NCBI GenBank assembly: GCA_017993835.1
Contig: JAGOLX010000025.1
Coordinates: 16,596-80,595, forward strand
Direction of reading: 5' to 3'
DNA length: 64,000 nucleotides
Source: Phycisphaerae bacterium
Lineage (GTDB): Bacteria > Planctomycetota > Phycisphaerae > Sedimentisphaerales > Anaerobacaceae
The position numbers were made by a program, and so were the translations under genes. Positions 36,435-46,898 of this stretch are shown one piece after another. The notes under the pieces were generated by a model, which searched no databases, was not told the DNA's origin, and saw nothing but the letters and a program-made list of their open reading frames with translations. Each line of letters starts with the position of its first letter. The first letter of the stretch is position 1.

Positions 36435-37862
36435 CTACTTCGCCAGTTCCCCGAATCGGTTCGCGATGGCCAGGGCCGGGTCGAGCGGAACATCGACGGG
36501 CGCCACGTCCCGCGGGATCTTGACAACCGGCCTGGCGACCAGCTTCCTGCCCTTGAACTGCGGCAGCCATTGGCTCTCGGCGTCGAGCATCTCGCGGGTC
36601 ATCTCGCGGGCCTCGCGGAGCGTGCAGACCGTCGAGGTCAGCGGGTCCATCGCGATGGCCTGCATCGCGTATTCGGGGTCGCCCGTCAGACCCGCTTCGA
36701 CCGCCAGTTGCTGCACGGTGACATTGCTCTGATTAAGCGCGGCGCACTGGATCGGCAGGTCCCCGATCCGCACCGGGTGGAGCCCTCGCGAATCGACGAA
36801 GACCGGCACCTCGACGCAGCAGCCTTGCGGCAGGTTGGTGATGTATCCGTCGTTGCGGACGTTGCCGTTGAGCCGGAACGTGCGTCCCGTCTGGGCGGCC
36901 TCCAGGATGTACGAGCAGTATTCGACGCTGCGGCGCTCGATCTTCCGCGATTCCGTCGCCAGGTAGTCCACGGTCTTGTACTTCTCCGCGAGCATGTTGC
37001 AGTAGTTGAAGTAGGCGCCCGAGGCGCCGCCGAAACCGGGCTGATCGCAGTACAGCTCCAGGGCACGCTTGCTGCTGCGGAACCACGGGACGTACTCCGA
37101 CAGGTGCCCGGTGCTCTCAGTCATAAAATACCCGAAGTGCCGCATGACCTCGCAGCGGACCTTCTCGTTGACATAGTACTCGGGCTTCTCGCACCGCTCG
37201 CGGAGGATCGGATACAGGTCCCGCCCGTCGCGCTTGTCCCGCAGGGCCAGGAACCAGGCCATGTGGTTGATCCCGGCGCAGACGAAATCGACCTGGTCTT
37301 TGGGCACGTCCACATACCGGCTGATCAGGTCCAGCGTCGTTTGCACGCCGTGACAGAGGCCGATGAACTGCACCTTGGCGACCCGCCCGAGCGCCGAGCA
37401 GTTCGCGCCCATCGGGTTGGCGTAGTTCAGCAGAATCGCGTCGGGGCACAGCTCGTTCATGTCCCGCGACATGTCCGCCAGGGCCGGGATCGTCCGCAGG
37501 GCGCGGAAGACACCGCCGGGACCGATGGAGTCCGCGATGCACTGATCGACGCCGTACTTCAGCGGGATCTCGTAGTCCATGCGGAAGGCGTCGACGCCGC
37601 CGATCTGGATCATGTTGATGACGTACTTCGCGCCGTCGAGGGCCTTGCGCCGGTCGAGCGTCGCGGTCACCTTGGCCGGCAGCTTGTTGGCCTTCACGAC
37701 CTCCTTGACGAAGGCCTCCATCTTGTCGAGCTTGGGCTTCGTGCGGTTCATCAGGCAGATCTCGACGTCCTGGAGGGCCTCGGTGGCCAGGATGTCCATC
37801 GTCAGCGTCTTGCAGAAGATCAGGCTTCCCGCTCCGATCATCGCGATCTTCGGTCTCGGCAT
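36435..37862 (-). CDS. Glycoside hydrolase family 4 (alpha-galactosidase/glucosidase-like)
   Basis: 475 residues. NAD-binding start KIAMIGAGSLIFCK; LLNYANPMGANCSAL; metal ligands Cys170 in LCHGVQ and His200 in GINHMAWFL. GH4 enzymes use NAD+ and Mn2+ to cleave glycosides by an oxidation-elimination route. The CHGVQ form resembles the MelA/AglA side of the family rather than the phospho-glucosidases, so an unphosphorylated substrate is likely. Cytoplasmic (no signal). It follows the HEAT/VCBS gene on the same strand across an inverted repeat. Confidence 0.92.
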   Translation of the reverse strand: MPRPKIAMIGAGSLIFCKTLTMDILATEALQDVEICLMNRTKPKLDKMEAFVKEVVKANKLPAKVTATLDRRKALDGAKYVINMIQIGGVDAFRMDYEIPLKYGVDQCIADSIGPGGVFRALRTIPALADMSRDMNELCPDAILLNYANPMGANCSALGRVAKVQFIGLCHGVQTTLDLISRYVDVPKDQVDFVCAGINHMAWFLALRDKRDGRDLYPILRERCEKPEYYVNEKVRCEVMRHFGYFMTESTGHLSEYVPWFRSSKRALELYCDQPGFGGASGAYFNYCNMLAEKYKTVDYLATESRKIERRSVEYCSYILEAAQTGRTFRLNGNVRNDGYITNLPQGCCVEVPVFVDSRGLHPVRIGDLPIQCAALNQSNVTVQQLAVEAGLTGDPEYAMQAIAMDPLTSTVCTLREAREMTREMLDAESQWLPQFKGRKLVARPVVKIPRDVAPVDVPLDPALAIANRFGELAK

Positions 37863-37878
37863 GGCAAAGGGCTCCTCA

Positions 37879-37968
37879 TTGATGGTGGATAATTGGTTAT
37901 TGATGATTGAACAGCATCGCGGGTTTTGCCGCGGTTCATCGCCAATTATCCATTATCCATAATCAATC
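37879..37968. repeat. AT-rich inverted repeat between GH4 and HEAT/VCBS genes
   Basis: Left arm 37879-37911 and right arm 37932-37968 pair imperfectly (TGGATAATTGG and GATTGAAC/GATGAACC blocks) around a 20-base GC-rich loop. The right arm reaches the TGA stop of the HEAT/VCBS gene, which reads TGATTGATTATGG on the minus strand. Compare 59719-59815, which has the same placement. Confidence 0.7.
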
Positions 37969-40900
37969 ACTTCAACAGGTTCTCGAACAAGTACAATCCG
38001 CTCTTGCCGGGGGCGACGACATCGATATCGCCGTCCGCGTCGACGTCCACGGCCATCGTGTTGATCCCGAATCCGACGGCTCCGCCCTCGTGCAGGACGT
38101 GACGCGCCCAGGTTCTCGATCCCGCGTCGAAATCGTACCAGTATACGCAGCGAGGATCGTTGCCGCCGGGATCGTTGCCGTTGTGGGCGTGGTAGCGTTT
38201 TCCGGTGACCAGTTCGTCCTTGCCGTCGTTGTCGAGGTCGGCCATGAGCATGAAGTGCGGCTGCGACCACGAGTCGTCGATCAGGTGTTTCTCCCACGTT
38301 CGCTTGCCGTCGGCGGATTTCTGTTCGAGCCAGAACACGCCGTAATTGTGGCCCAGGCCCCAGACGATGTCCGAATCGCCATCGCTGTCCGCATCGGACA
38401 CGAGGATCGGGATGCACGCGTAGCCCAGCTCGAACTCGGGCCGCCACTGCCAGCCGTCGGCGGTCTGCTCGAGCCAGCCCTTGGGCGTCACCACGTCGCA
38501 GCGGCCGTCCTTGTTCACGTCGCCTGCGCCGATCCCATGTCCCGCGGCCTCCTGGGGCAGCGGATGCTTCTCCCACCGCACGCCCTGCGGGGCGGACACA
38601 TCTCGACGGAACTCATACCAGGCCGCGGCGGTCATGATGTTGGGCAGGATGTCGAGCTGCCCGTCGCGGTTCATATCGTAGGCCATCGCGGTTTCCATAT
38701 TGCCCGGCGCATCGACCTCGTACACCTGCCAGGGCTCGTCGGTCTTGCCTGGATTGCGGACCCAGTAGACCATCTTGTTGTGCCAGGCGGCGCCCGCGGT
38801 ATCCATCCAGCCGTCGCCGTCCACGTCCATCGGCAGATTGGCGAAGTCGTAGAAGTAGTTCCCTTCCTCTTTGATCTCGCGGACGAAGTGCTTCTTCCAG
38901 TCGGGGGCCTCGTACCAGAACCCCCCGGACAGGATGTCCAGCTTGCCGTCGCGATTCACGTCGAGAACGCCCGCAGCCTCGAAGCGAGAATCCGCGTTGA
39001 TCGTATGCAGTCGGAAGCCTTCTCCGACCTTGGGCTCGACCGGCCTGCTCTCCTTGATGCGGACGATCGCGCCCCAGGGCAGGTTGTTCTGCGTCACCTT
39101 GAGCATCAGCGTATTGAGGCCCTTGTCGAGCGTGACATTCGCGCGGTCCGGTTCGGCCAGGATCGGCCGGGCGGTATTGTTCGAGTGGACGACCTTGCCG
39201 TTGAGCCATGCCTTCACGCCGTCATCGCTGAAGATCTGCAGCGTCACGGTCTTGGTCTCGGCCGACTCGATGCTCGTCCGCAGGTAGGCGACTTTCTGCT
39301 CGCCACCATTGAGTTCCTTGAGCAGATCCAGGTATGCGGGATGCTGCTCGTACTTCGAGATCGGCATCTTCCGCCACAGGACCTGGGCGTTCGGCACTTC
39401 CGGCCCGAACGCGATGTCGAACAGTTGCGAGTAGTTCTTGCCTTCTTCCGCATACGGCCCGGCCACTTCCCACTCCGTCAAGTAGCTCTGGACCGCGCGG
39501 ACCTCGTCGAGAACCTTCTGTGCCCGAGCCTTGGTCGCATCGGCGACGTTGGCCGCGACAATGCGTTCCAGGACAGGACCGACCACCTTGCCGTTGCCGC
39601 CATAGATCGCCTCGGCAACGGTCACCGCGGCGAGAGCCGCCTCCTGCCCGGCTTCCTTGTCCTGCACGCAAGAAGCAGCCAACTGGAGGGACTCGACCGT
39701 CTTGACGTTGGCCAGAGAGGCGAAGAGCCGTCTCTTGCCCGCGGCGTTCGGCGCCAGCTCCATTGCAGTCCTGTAGCATGGGACCTTCTCCTGGTCCGGC
39801 ATGGAGGTCAGTGTTCCCACGAGATCGATGTATGCGCCCAACGCGCGGACCTGGCAATCCCCGCTGCCCTTGTCCTTCGCGATCCGCAGCAGGTCGGGCA
39901 GCGGCTCGGCGTTCGGCCAGCGGGCAAGCCCGCCGATCGCTGCATACCGAATCTCCGCATCGGAGTCGCTCAGCGACTTGCGCAGGGTCGCCAGGGCCGA
40001 CGGGTCGCCGAGTTGCCCCAGGATGCCGATCAGCATCCCCTTGATCCGCACATCCCGGACCGAATCGAGTTTCGCCAGGATGGCCCTCGAAGCCTCCGCA
40101 CCGGCGTTCGCCCGCCTGGCGACGCCGAGAACCATATTCTCCAACGGCTTCTGCTCGCCGCTCGTCGCATTGAACAACAGCGCGACCACCGCGCCGATGT
40201 CACTCGCTGCCGCCAGTTCCCGCAGAGCCCGGTACGACGCCATCCGAACGGGCGCCTGGTCGCTCGCGGCCGTCTGCAACAGCGAAGGCGTCGCCTCCGT
40301 CGCCCGGCGATCTGCCAAAGCCTGGATCAGCTCCACGCGCACCGCCGGATCGGCCTGTTTCACACGCGCGATCATCTCGGCGTGGACGCTCTTGCCGCGA
40401 AGCACCCGGAGGCTCTCTCGAGCAGCCGCCTGCTCCTCGCCGGAGGTCTGCGCCGCACGCTCCGCGAGGAGCACCACGTTCTCCGCACCACCAAGGCTCC
40501 CGACCGCCTGGATTCCGGCGACGCGAACCGATTCCTCCGACGACTTGCACGCCGCCAGGACATCCGCCAGCGAAGCCCGATCCCCTCGGTCCGCCAGCGC
40601 ATGGACAACCGCCACCTGCGCGTCGGCACCGAGCGATTTCCACTGCCGCAGGCACGCTTTCACTACCTCACCATCCCCCGTTTCCCGCACGAGCTGGATA
40701 ACCGCCAGACGCAGGGGCTTGTCTTCGCCGGCCATGGCTGCAACGATGAGCTTCGCCCGTCCGGCGTCGTCCGAGAGAGCCTGCCCCCTCCAGGCTGCGA
40801 CCCGGATCGCCAGAGGCGGGTTCCCCTCCAGCACCGCACGGAAGAGCCCCAATGCCTGGGACTTGTTCCCCTGATTGAGATGCGCATCTCCACAGTGCAG

Positions 40901-41419
40901 GAGCCCCCGCCACACGGCTGTGCGGACCTCGGGATCGCGGCTGTCGCGAGCCGCGACCAACGCGGAGGCAGCGGTCGAGTCGCCGATCGCGCCCAGCGCC
41001 GAAGCCGCGGCCATCGCGACGCCCACATCGGCGTCCTTCAACAGCGGAACCAGCAGCACCGTCGCCTGCGCGTCGCGACGGCGGCCGATCGAATCGACCA
41101 GGCCTGCCTTGGTCGCCCCCGTGGTCTTGCCCAGCGCGTCTCGCAGCGCCGCGCCCGCCTCGGGGTACGGCATGCCCTCCAGCGCATACCTCGCGGCGTG
41201 ACCCACCCGTTCGTCGCCCAGCACCGCGGCCAGGGCCGCGACGGACTGCGCGGTGCCGCAGATCCTCAACTGCTGGCAGGCGGCGCATTTCTCCACCGCG
41301 CCGGCATTGGATCGCAGAACGGCGATACAGTCTTGTTCCTGGGCGGCCCCGCCGGCACAGGCCGCCAACAGCAGAATGAATCCGGCAAACAGCATCTGAT
41401 TGAACACAACACTCTTCAT
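37967..41419 (-). CDS. Exported HEAT-repeat and VCBS/FG-GAP repeat protein
   Basis: 1150 residues. The N-terminus MLFAGFILLLAACAGGAAQE is a signal with a possible lipobox (LAAC). Residues about 45-600 are HEAT/PBS-lyase-type helical repeats, such as AVSALGAIGDSTAASALVAARDS-like units. A beta-sandwich region follows (VTLQIFSDDGVKAWLNGKVV, PA14-like carbohydrate-binding), then VCBS/FG-GAP repeats with Ca-binding DVNRDGKLDI, DVDGDGWMD and DADSDGDSDI. Such proteins are common in planctomycete sugar-use loci; a scaffold or binding role outside the cell is likely. SD AAAGGTGG precedes the ATG. The long frame on the opposite strand (37907-42937) is its shadow. Confidence 0.88.
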   Translation of the reverse strand: MKSVVFNQMLFAGFILLLAACAGGAAQEQDCIAVLRSNAGAVEKCAACQQLRICGTAQSVAALAAVLGDERVGHAARYALEGMPYPEAGAALRDALGKTTGATKAGLVDSIGRRRDAQATVLLVPLLKDADVGVAMAAASALGAIGDSTAASALVAARDSRDPEVRTAVWRGLLHCGDAHLNQGNKSQALGLFRAVLEGNPPLAIRVAAWRGQALSDDAGRAKLIVAAMAGEDKPLRLAVIQLVRETGDGEVVKACLRQWKSLGADAQVAVVHALADRGDRASLADVLAACKSSEESVRVAGIQAVGSLGGAENVVLLAERAAQTSGEEQAAARESLRVLRGKSVHAEMIARVKQADPAVRVELIQALADRRATEATPSLLQTAASDQAPVRMASYRALRELAAASDIGAVVALLFNATSGEQKPLENMVLGVARRANAGAEASRAILAKLDSVRDVRIKGMLIGILGQLGDPSALATLRKSLSDSDAEIRYAAIGGLARWPNAEPLPDLLRIAKDKGSGDCQVRALGAYIDLVGTLTSMPDQEKVPCYRTAMELAPNAAGKRRLFASLANVKTVESLQLAASCVQDKEAGQEAALAAVTVAEAIYGGNGKVVGPVLERIVAANVADATKARAQKVLDEVRAVQSYLTEWEVAGPYAEEGKNYSQLFDIAFGPEVPNAQVLWRKMPISKYEQHPAYLDLLKELNGGEQKVAYLRTSIESAETKTVTLQIFSDDGVKAWLNGKVVHSNNTARPILAEPDRANVTLDKGLNTLMLKVTQNNLPWGAIVRIKESRPVEPKVGEGFRLHTINADSRFEAAGVLDVNRDGKLDILSGGFWYEAPDWKKHFVREIKEEGNYFYDFANLPMDVDGDGWMDTAGAAWHNKMVYWVRNPGKTDEPWQVYEVDAPGNMETAMAYDMNRDGQLDILPNIMTAAAWYEFRRDVSAPQGVRWEKHPLPQEAAGHGIGAGDVNKDGRCDVVTPKGWLEQTADGWQWRPEFELGYACIPILVSDADSDGDSDIVWGLGHNYGVFWLEQKSADGKRTWEKHLIDDSWSQPHFMLMADLDNDGKDELVTGKRYHAHNGNDPGGNDPRCVYWYDFDAGSRTWARHVLHEGGAVGFGINTMAVDVDADGDIDVVAPGKSGLYLFENLLK

Positions 41420-41470
41420 GAACCACCTTTCATGCAGCGGATGGCAAATATCCTCGGCGAAGCGTCCTTA

Positions 41471-42781
41471 CTACAGAATCCACGGCGGTCGCGGCGAGTA
41501 CGAGAGCAGCCGATTCGCCGTGTCATCCCCCACGAATTGCAGCTTGACCGGATCCCAGCGGAGGTCGCGTTTGAGGGCCAGGGAGATGCCACCGATGAAG
41601 ATGGCATTGATGGTGTACGCGGCGACCTCCGGACAACAGATCGTGGTCTTGCGCGTGCGGACGCAGTCCAGGAAGTTCCCGGAATGGCTGTCCGCGCGGT
41701 ACACCCGCTCGTCGTCAGGCCCGAGCGGCTCTCGGAGAATATTCGCCGGATAGGAGACGATGTTGCCGCGATCCACCGCGATGCGGCCTGTCGTACCGAC
41801 AAAACACGCCCCGCCGTCCGGGCCCACCGGCTCGTTGGGATAGGCTTCGCCATGAACCACGACGCCGTTGGCGTAATGGTAGTCGATTGTGCCGTTGCGG
41901 TACTTCACATCGATCGGCGCCTTGAGATCCGGGTTGACCGTCCACTGGACGATGTCGTAGTGGTGCGGGCTCCAGTTCACGTCGCCGACGAACAGGCCCG
42001 ACAGCGTGTGGCCCGCCTCCCCGCCGAACGGCCGCCATGGCAGCGGCCCGAGCCACATATTCCAATCGAACCCCTCCGGCACGGGCACGGACTGGTCCGA
42101 GGTCCACGCGCTCGGTACGAAGGCGCCGGGCTCGCGGTAAGCATAGACCTCCTTGAGTTGCCCGATCCGCTTGTTGCGGATCCATTCGCACGCCTGTCGG
42201 AACTTGCCGTCGTATTCGGACCGCTGCTGCGTCCCCGCCTGGTAGATCCGTCCATAGGTGCGGGCGGTCTCGACCACCATTTGCGCCTGCTCGACCGTAA
42301 TCGCGACCGGCTTCTCGCAGTAGACGTCCTTGCCCGCTCGCATGGCCAGGATCGACATCGGCGCCGCCCAGTGATACGGCACCGCAAGCAGCATGGCGTC
42401 AATGTCGGGACGTGCGAGGACTTCGCGGAAGTCGTTGTACGCCCTCACGCCGTCGTAGCCGGGCCGGCCGAACCGTTCCGCGTAGATCTGGTTGCACCGC
42501 TGCCATGCGGGCTCCCGTCGCTCGCGCCGCACGTCGCAAACCGCCAGCACCTGGACATCGTTTCGTGCGATGTATCCTCCCGGCACGTAGGTCCAGGCCC
42601 CTCCCATGAGGTGGCCGCTCCCCTGGCCACCCAAGCCCACAAAGCCCATGTTCACGCGTTCGCTGGGCGGGACTGCACCTCCGGCCCCCAGGGCCGAGCC
42701 CGCGACCACGTACGGCATCGCAACGGCGGAGGCCGCAGCCTTCAGAAACTCCCTTCGCGTCGTTCTCATCCGATCGACCAT
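41471..42781 (-). CDS. Gfo/Idh/MocA family oxidoreductase, Tat-exported
   Basis: 436 residues. Tat signal at the N-terminus: RTTRREFLKAAASAVAMPY. Rossmann loop GFVGLGGQGSGHL, then VLAVCDVRRERRE, then the family signature AGKDVYCEKPVAITVEQA with the catalytic Lys. C-terminal alpha/beta domain includes GDVNWSPHHYDIVQWT. Planctomycetes carry many such exported sugar oxidoreductases. ATG 42781 has GGAG upstream; the next ATG at 42769 is possible; the frame back to 43339 is a shadow of the LamG gene. Confidence 0.92.
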   Translation of the reverse strand: MVDRMRTTRREFLKAAASAVAMPYVVAGSALGAGGAVPPSERVNMGFVGLGGQGSGHLMGGAWTYVPGGYIARNDVQVLAVCDVRRERREPAWQRCNQIYAERFGRPGYDGVRAYNDFREVLARPDIDAMLLAVPYHWAAPMSILAMRAGKDVYCEKPVAITVEQAQMVVETARTYGRIYQAGTQQRSEYDGKFRQACEWIRNKRIGQLKEVYAYREPGAFVPSAWTSDQSVPVPEGFDWNMWLGPLPWRPFGGEAGHTLSGLFVGDVNWSPHHYDIVQWTVNPDLKAPIDVKYRNGTIDYHYANGVVVHGEAYPNEPVGPDGGACFVGTTGRIAVDRGNIVSYPANILREPLGPDDERVYRADSHSGNFLDCVRTRKTTICCPEVAAYTINAIFIGGISLALKRDLRWDPVKLQFVGDDTANRLLSYSPRPPWIL

Positions 42782-42897
42782 AATCAACTCCATTGTCCTG
42801 AATCTGACCATCCCCAGCGGGGAACCGACTGCGACATTGTAGTCTCGGGTCCGCCCGAGATAAAGATACTCCTGCCGACACGGGCAAGATGCCCGTG

Positions 42898-45831
42898 CTA
42901 CTCGGCCGGCCGGCCCAGAGAGACGTCGTCGATGTAGACGATTCCCGCGCCGCCGGCAGTGGGCTGGCTGCGATTGCCGACGCCGATGCACATCGTCCGG
43001 ACCTTGCTCAGGTTCACGCCCGCCAGGTCGCTGTAGGGGATCGTCCAGGCCCGCCACGTGGGGCGCAGGGCAACGGCCTCGTCGGCGCACACGACCGTGG
43101 CGCTGGCGCCGGTGCTGTCTTCGATCCGCACGTACATCAGCTCGGGCGCGTTGCCCACGGGCTGTTCTGCGCCGATCTCGGCCACCTGCCACTGGCCGGT
43201 CACGTTGCCGGTCATCGAGAGGTTGGAGAACTCGGCCGCTGTGGCGACCGCGGCATTGTGGCTCGTCACCGCCAGACCGATGAGGACATTGTCGGCCATC
43301 GAGATGTTCACCGGCGAGGCAAACGTGATGTCCGTCCACGTGACGCCATCAGCCGACTGCTGCGCGGTGAAGATGCTGCCCGTCCGAGTCAGCTTCACCC
43401 AGTGCGGCGTCACCACTCCCGTCCCGGCCACGGACACCTGGGACGCATGGTCCATCACGTTGCCGGTCTCCGGACGCTGCTGGAAGGAGTGCCCGTAGTC
43501 GGGGGTCATGCAGACGAGCGCGTGCTTGGAGCCGGGATGGAGGCTCTCGCGGATCATCACGCCCGCCTTGGCCCAGCCGTCGGAGCGAACCTGCGTGTCG
43601 ACGCGGGCCACGATCGTGCCGTTGCCGTTGAGGTTCTTGTAGACGTAGCGGAACTCGTCGGCTGTGTCCCAAATGTCGGTGCCCTTTGCGTTCATGATGA
43701 TCTGGCCGTCGGAGGTCTGCATGAAGCCGGGCGCGTTGCCTCGCAGGTAGAACACGAGGGCCTCGGCCCCGCCGGCCGTCCAGTTCTGCGCGGTCGCAAA
43801 CTCCCACTCGGCCTCCGCGTAGTAGGGTGAAGTCGCATTGTCGTACTGCAGCGGCATCGATTGACTGCCGTTGTAGACGATTGTCCTCTCGCCGAACGTC
43901 CCCTGGGCGGATTCCTCGTACCCGACGACCGAGCGGGTGCCGTTGGTCCAGCCGTCGATCCACGTGTCGAAGATGCGGTTGTCCTTGTCGTCGTAGCTCT
44001 CGAAGTCCTCGATGACCGTGTACTCCTGGGTCGTGAAGCTCCAGAGCTCGCCTTCGTAGGTGCCGGCGTCGCCGACTTCATCCACTCTCCAGTAGTAGGT
44101 GGTCCCGTAGTTCAGCGATGCGGGCGTATAGCTTCGCTCCGCCTGCGTGGCGGTCGGAACGGTCCCCTCGGCGACGGCCTGGGCATCGACGCCAAAGTAC
44201 ACTTCGTGCGACTGGGCCTCGCGCCCGGACCGCCAGATCAGGTCGGAGGCCAGGCTGACCTCCGTCGCACCGTCGGCCGGCTCGGGCTCCCGCGCGTGCA
44301 CGGGCACATGGTAGAACCGCACCTCGCTCAGACTGGCCGCCATGGTGTTGCCCCAGGTGGCGTTGATCGTCAGTTTGACGAACTTCGCGGCGACCCCGCC
44401 GAAATCGACGATGGCGCCGGGCGCACAGGTCGTCGCGCCGCTTGCCTCAACGAATTCGGGCACGTCCGGCAATGCCGTCCAAGTCTGCCCATCCGCGGAA
44501 TACTCGATCGTGACGTCCCTGGCCCCGAACTTCATGTAGGCTTCGAACTGGGAGTTGGCGTTCCAGACCCACAGTTTGTCCAGCTTGTACTCCTTGTCGA
44601 AGGTATACTGAATCCAGGCGGGCACGCCCATGCTCATCCACATCTGTTCGATCTTGTTGGAGTGGAGATCCTCCGCGAGCCCGGAGCCATCGATGGTCCG
44701 GACCGCCGGCGAAGCGGTCTGCTCGCTGGACGCCTTGACCGTCAGACCCTCGATGGGATAAGAGAACGGCTCGACGGTGAAACTCCAGACCCGGCCTGTC
44801 GAGATGGCCGACGCTGGCGGTGCACTGATTTCGTCGACCCGCCAGTAGTACGTCTGGCCGTATTCGAGGGCGGCAGGCTCAAACGTTGTGGCCGTCTGGC
44901 CTTGACTGACCAGGACGCCTTTCGGGTTGGCCCGAGTGGCCTCCTTGACGCTGTTGTAGACCGTGCCGAGGTACACGTCCCGCGTCGTCGCGGTCTCCAT
45001 CGGACTCCAGCCCAGGAGGCTGTCGGACGGGATGTCGGCGGCACCGTCGCGCGGGCTCGGATTGGAGGCCTTGTCGCCGATATAGCCGGCCATGATGAGC
45101 GGGATCTCCTCCGCGGACAGCCCCCGGTTGTAGATGAAGACCTCGTCCATATCGCCCGAGAAGACCTCGTCGTTGCCGCTGTAGGCGGCTCCGCCGCCAG
45201 TGACGCAGCCGATGCCCACGTGCGAGGCCGCACCCGCGGCGTAGAAGGAAAATGCCCCGGACGCCACCTCCTGGCCGTCGAGGTACAGGCGGGCCGTGGT
45301 GCCGTCGAAGGTCGCTGCCACGTGTGCCCAGGTCGCGATGAGCGGACTCAGCGTGTTGCTGGGCGAGACGATCGCCTGGCTGCCCGTCTCGATGCGGAAG
45401 GTGCCGCCGCTCTCCGGCCGGACCTGGAACTGGAACATCGTCGTGTCGGGCCAGGTATCCCGCTTGCCGATCAGACCTTGATACGTGGCGCTGCTGCCGG
45501 ACCAGCGAATCCACATCGCCAGAGACAGTTGCCCTGTCCCCTCGGCAGGATTCCAGGTGCCCAGATCGATCCGGGTGTTCGTGGTGCCGTCACAGTTGAC
45601 TCCGCCGCCCTGCTGTGCCTGCGAGATCCACTTGATGCCATTGTACAGGGTCCCGTCGTGTCCATTGCCCGACATATCAGTGGCGACGGCGCCCGCTCCT
45701 TCATCCAGGGGGTAGTACCCCACCAGGCCGCTTGTGATGTCGGCGTTCACAACGCCCGCGGCCAGCCCCAAGATCGAAACGAGAGAAACCGCGAGAATGA
45801 GCTTCTGAGAATGACACGCTGGCCTCGACAT
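42898..45831 (-). CDS. Secreted LamG / F5-8C-like multidomain carbohydrate-binding protein
   Basis: About 977 residues. Signal peptide ending GVVNA|D. Domains in order: LamG/concanavalin-like (ITSGLVGYYPLDEGAGAVATD, AMWIRW, WAHVAATFDGTTARLYLDG; about 30-230), Ig/Fn3-like (YGQTYYWRVDEI), discoidin F5/8-type (PAWIQYTFDKEYKLDKLWVW; about 365-510), second Fn3-like (YGTTYYWRVDEV), carbohydrate-binding-like beta-sandwich (VIEDFESYDD), then a DUF1349-like concanavalin domain (WAKAGVMIRESL). No catalytic domain is evident. ATG 45831 has AAGGAGGA upstream. The tail lacks a CTERM signal. Confidence 0.9.
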   Translation of the reverse strand: MSRPACHSQKLILAVSLVSILGLAAGVVNADITSGLVGYYPLDEGAGAVATDMSGNGHDGTLYNGIKWISQAQQGGGVNCDGTTNTRIDLGTWNPAEGTGQLSLAMWIRWSGSSATYQGLIGKRDTWPDTTMFQFQVRPESGGTFRIETGSQAIVSPSNTLSPLIATWAHVAATFDGTTARLYLDGQEVASGAFSFYAAGAASHVGIGCVTGGGAAYSGNDEVFSGDMDEVFIYNRGLSAEEIPLIMAGYIGDKASNPSPRDGAADIPSDSLLGWSPMETATTRDVYLGTVYNSVKEATRANPKGVLVSQGQTATTFEPAALEYGQTYYWRVDEISAPPASAISTGRVWSFTVEPFSYPIEGLTVKASSEQTASPAVRTIDGSGLAEDLHSNKIEQMWMSMGVPAWIQYTFDKEYKLDKLWVWNANSQFEAYMKFGARDVTIEYSADGQTWTALPDVPEFVEASGATTCAPGAIVDFGGVAAKFVKLTINATWGNTMAASLSEVRFYHVPVHAREPEPADGATEVSLASDLIWRSGREAQSHEVYFGVDAQAVAEGTVPTATQAERSYTPASLNYGTTYYWRVDEVGDAGTYEGELWSFTTQEYTVIEDFESYDDKDNRIFDTWIDGWTNGTRSVVGYEESAQGTFGERTIVYNGSQSMPLQYDNATSPYYAEAEWEFATAQNWTAGGAEALVFYLRGNAPGFMQTSDGQIIMNAKGTDIWDTADEFRYVYKNLNGNGTIVARVDTQVRSDGWAKAGVMIRESLHPGSKHALVCMTPDYGHSFQQRPETGNVMDHASQVSVAGTGVVTPHWVKLTRTGSIFTAQQSADGVTWTDITFASPVNISMADNVLIGLAVTSHNAAVATAAEFSNLSMTGNVTGQWQVAEIGAEQPVGNAPELMYVRIEDSTGASATVVCADEAVALRPTWRAWTIPYSDLAGVNLSKVRTMCIGVGNRSQPTAGGAGIVYIDDVSLGRPAE

Positions 45832-45893
45832 GATACATCCTCCTTCACAGAATGCTGCCACTGCTGGACTGACAACTCATCGGATTCACGTTT

Positions 45894-46700
45894 TCACAGG
45901 ACGGGTTCGTACCCCAATTCGCCCCAGTAGGCCTGCTGCACGCGGTGCAGATCGCGATTGCCCGGCTGGACGGGGTCCGCGCCGACCTTCATTGAGCCAT
46001 AGTCTATCGTTCGCTGGTCCCTCCATTTCCAGTACTCGCTGCGCCCGTCGGCAAAGGAAAAAGACGTGCCGCCGCCGTGTCGCACCGGGGGCGGGTCCTT
46101 GTGGCGATTGTCCCCCGCCAGGATGCCGGACTGGGTCACCTTGGAGCCCCACCACGACTCGCGGCCGTAGGGGACGCTCCAGCTCGCCAGCGTCGCCCAG
46201 CCTTCGTCGACGAAGACCAGTCGTTCGCCCGACCGGAGGATTCTCGCCCTTTTCTTGACGATGAGTTCCGGCTTGGTGGGCCAGCCGTTCATAGCGTCGA
46301 CAATCGCGTAGGTCCGCATCTCCCCGCGAAGCCCGCTCGGACACTGGTAGAGTTTGGCGGTCTTGCAGAACGGGAACAAAGCCCCCTCCTCGATGGCCTG
46401 GACCTGGGCCTCTTCGGAGGTGGCGTCGGAGTAGCCGGCCCAGTGGACCCAGCCGTCCTCCTTCAACGGCACGTTGTTCTCGCCGGCCTTGCCGGTCGAA
46501 CCGGCGACGATCTTGTCGTCGTTGTCGTCGGCGTACAGAATCCACGCCATGGTCAGTTGCTTGAGGTTGCTCAGACAGGCGGCCCGCTGCCCCTGCTCCC
46601 GAGCCCGGTGCAGAGCTGGAAGCAGAATCGCCATGAGGATGGCGATGATGGCGATGACGACCAGCAACTCGATCAGAGTGAAGCCCCTGCGCCGATACAT
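45894..46700 (-). CDS. Type II pseudopilin-like protein (H-X9-DG / DUF1559-related)
   Basis: 268 residues. Prepilin peptidase site and helix: [28 protein letters not shown], with cleavage after Gly. C-terminal part has the [11 protein letters not shown] motif of the H-X9-DG family, which is greatly expanded in planctomycetes. ATG 46700 is preceded by GAGAGGTG. It lies upstream of the LamG gene on the same strand with a 62-base gap, so the two are probably co-transcribed. Confidence 0.93.
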   Translation of the reverse strand: MYRRRGFTLIELLVVIAIIAILMAILLPALHRAREQGQRAACLSNLKQLTMAWILYADDNDDKIVAGSTGKAGENNVPLKEDGWVHWAGYSDATSEEAQVQAIEEGALFPFCKTAKLYQCPSGLRGEMRTYAIVDAMNGWPTKPELIVKKRARILRSGERLVFVDEGWATLASWSVPYGRESWWGSKVTQSGILAGDNRHKDPPPVRHGGGTSFSFADGRSEYWKWRDQRTIDYGSMKVGADPVQPGNRDLHRVQQAYWGELGYEPVL

Positions 46701-46898
46701 GGTTTCACCTCTCCGATTCCACTTGTCGATCCGACCGCGCGCCGCGTGCGTCGCACGCGATGCCCGATGACACTCCGAGCCACTGACAATTGAGACAATA
46801 TCGTATATCGACTGGTTCTCCTTGCACGAGTCCACCGTCTTTGTGTATAATTTCACCATTGCCGCTGTGGTCCGGCGGGCCCATTATTCGGAAAACCG

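Noticed and set aside
37907..42937. Plus-strand open frame of 1676 codons
   Set aside because: It is antisense to two well-supported genes (HEAT/VCBS and Gfo/Idh/MocA), is His/Arg-rich as expected for a GC-rich shadow frame, and has no domain.
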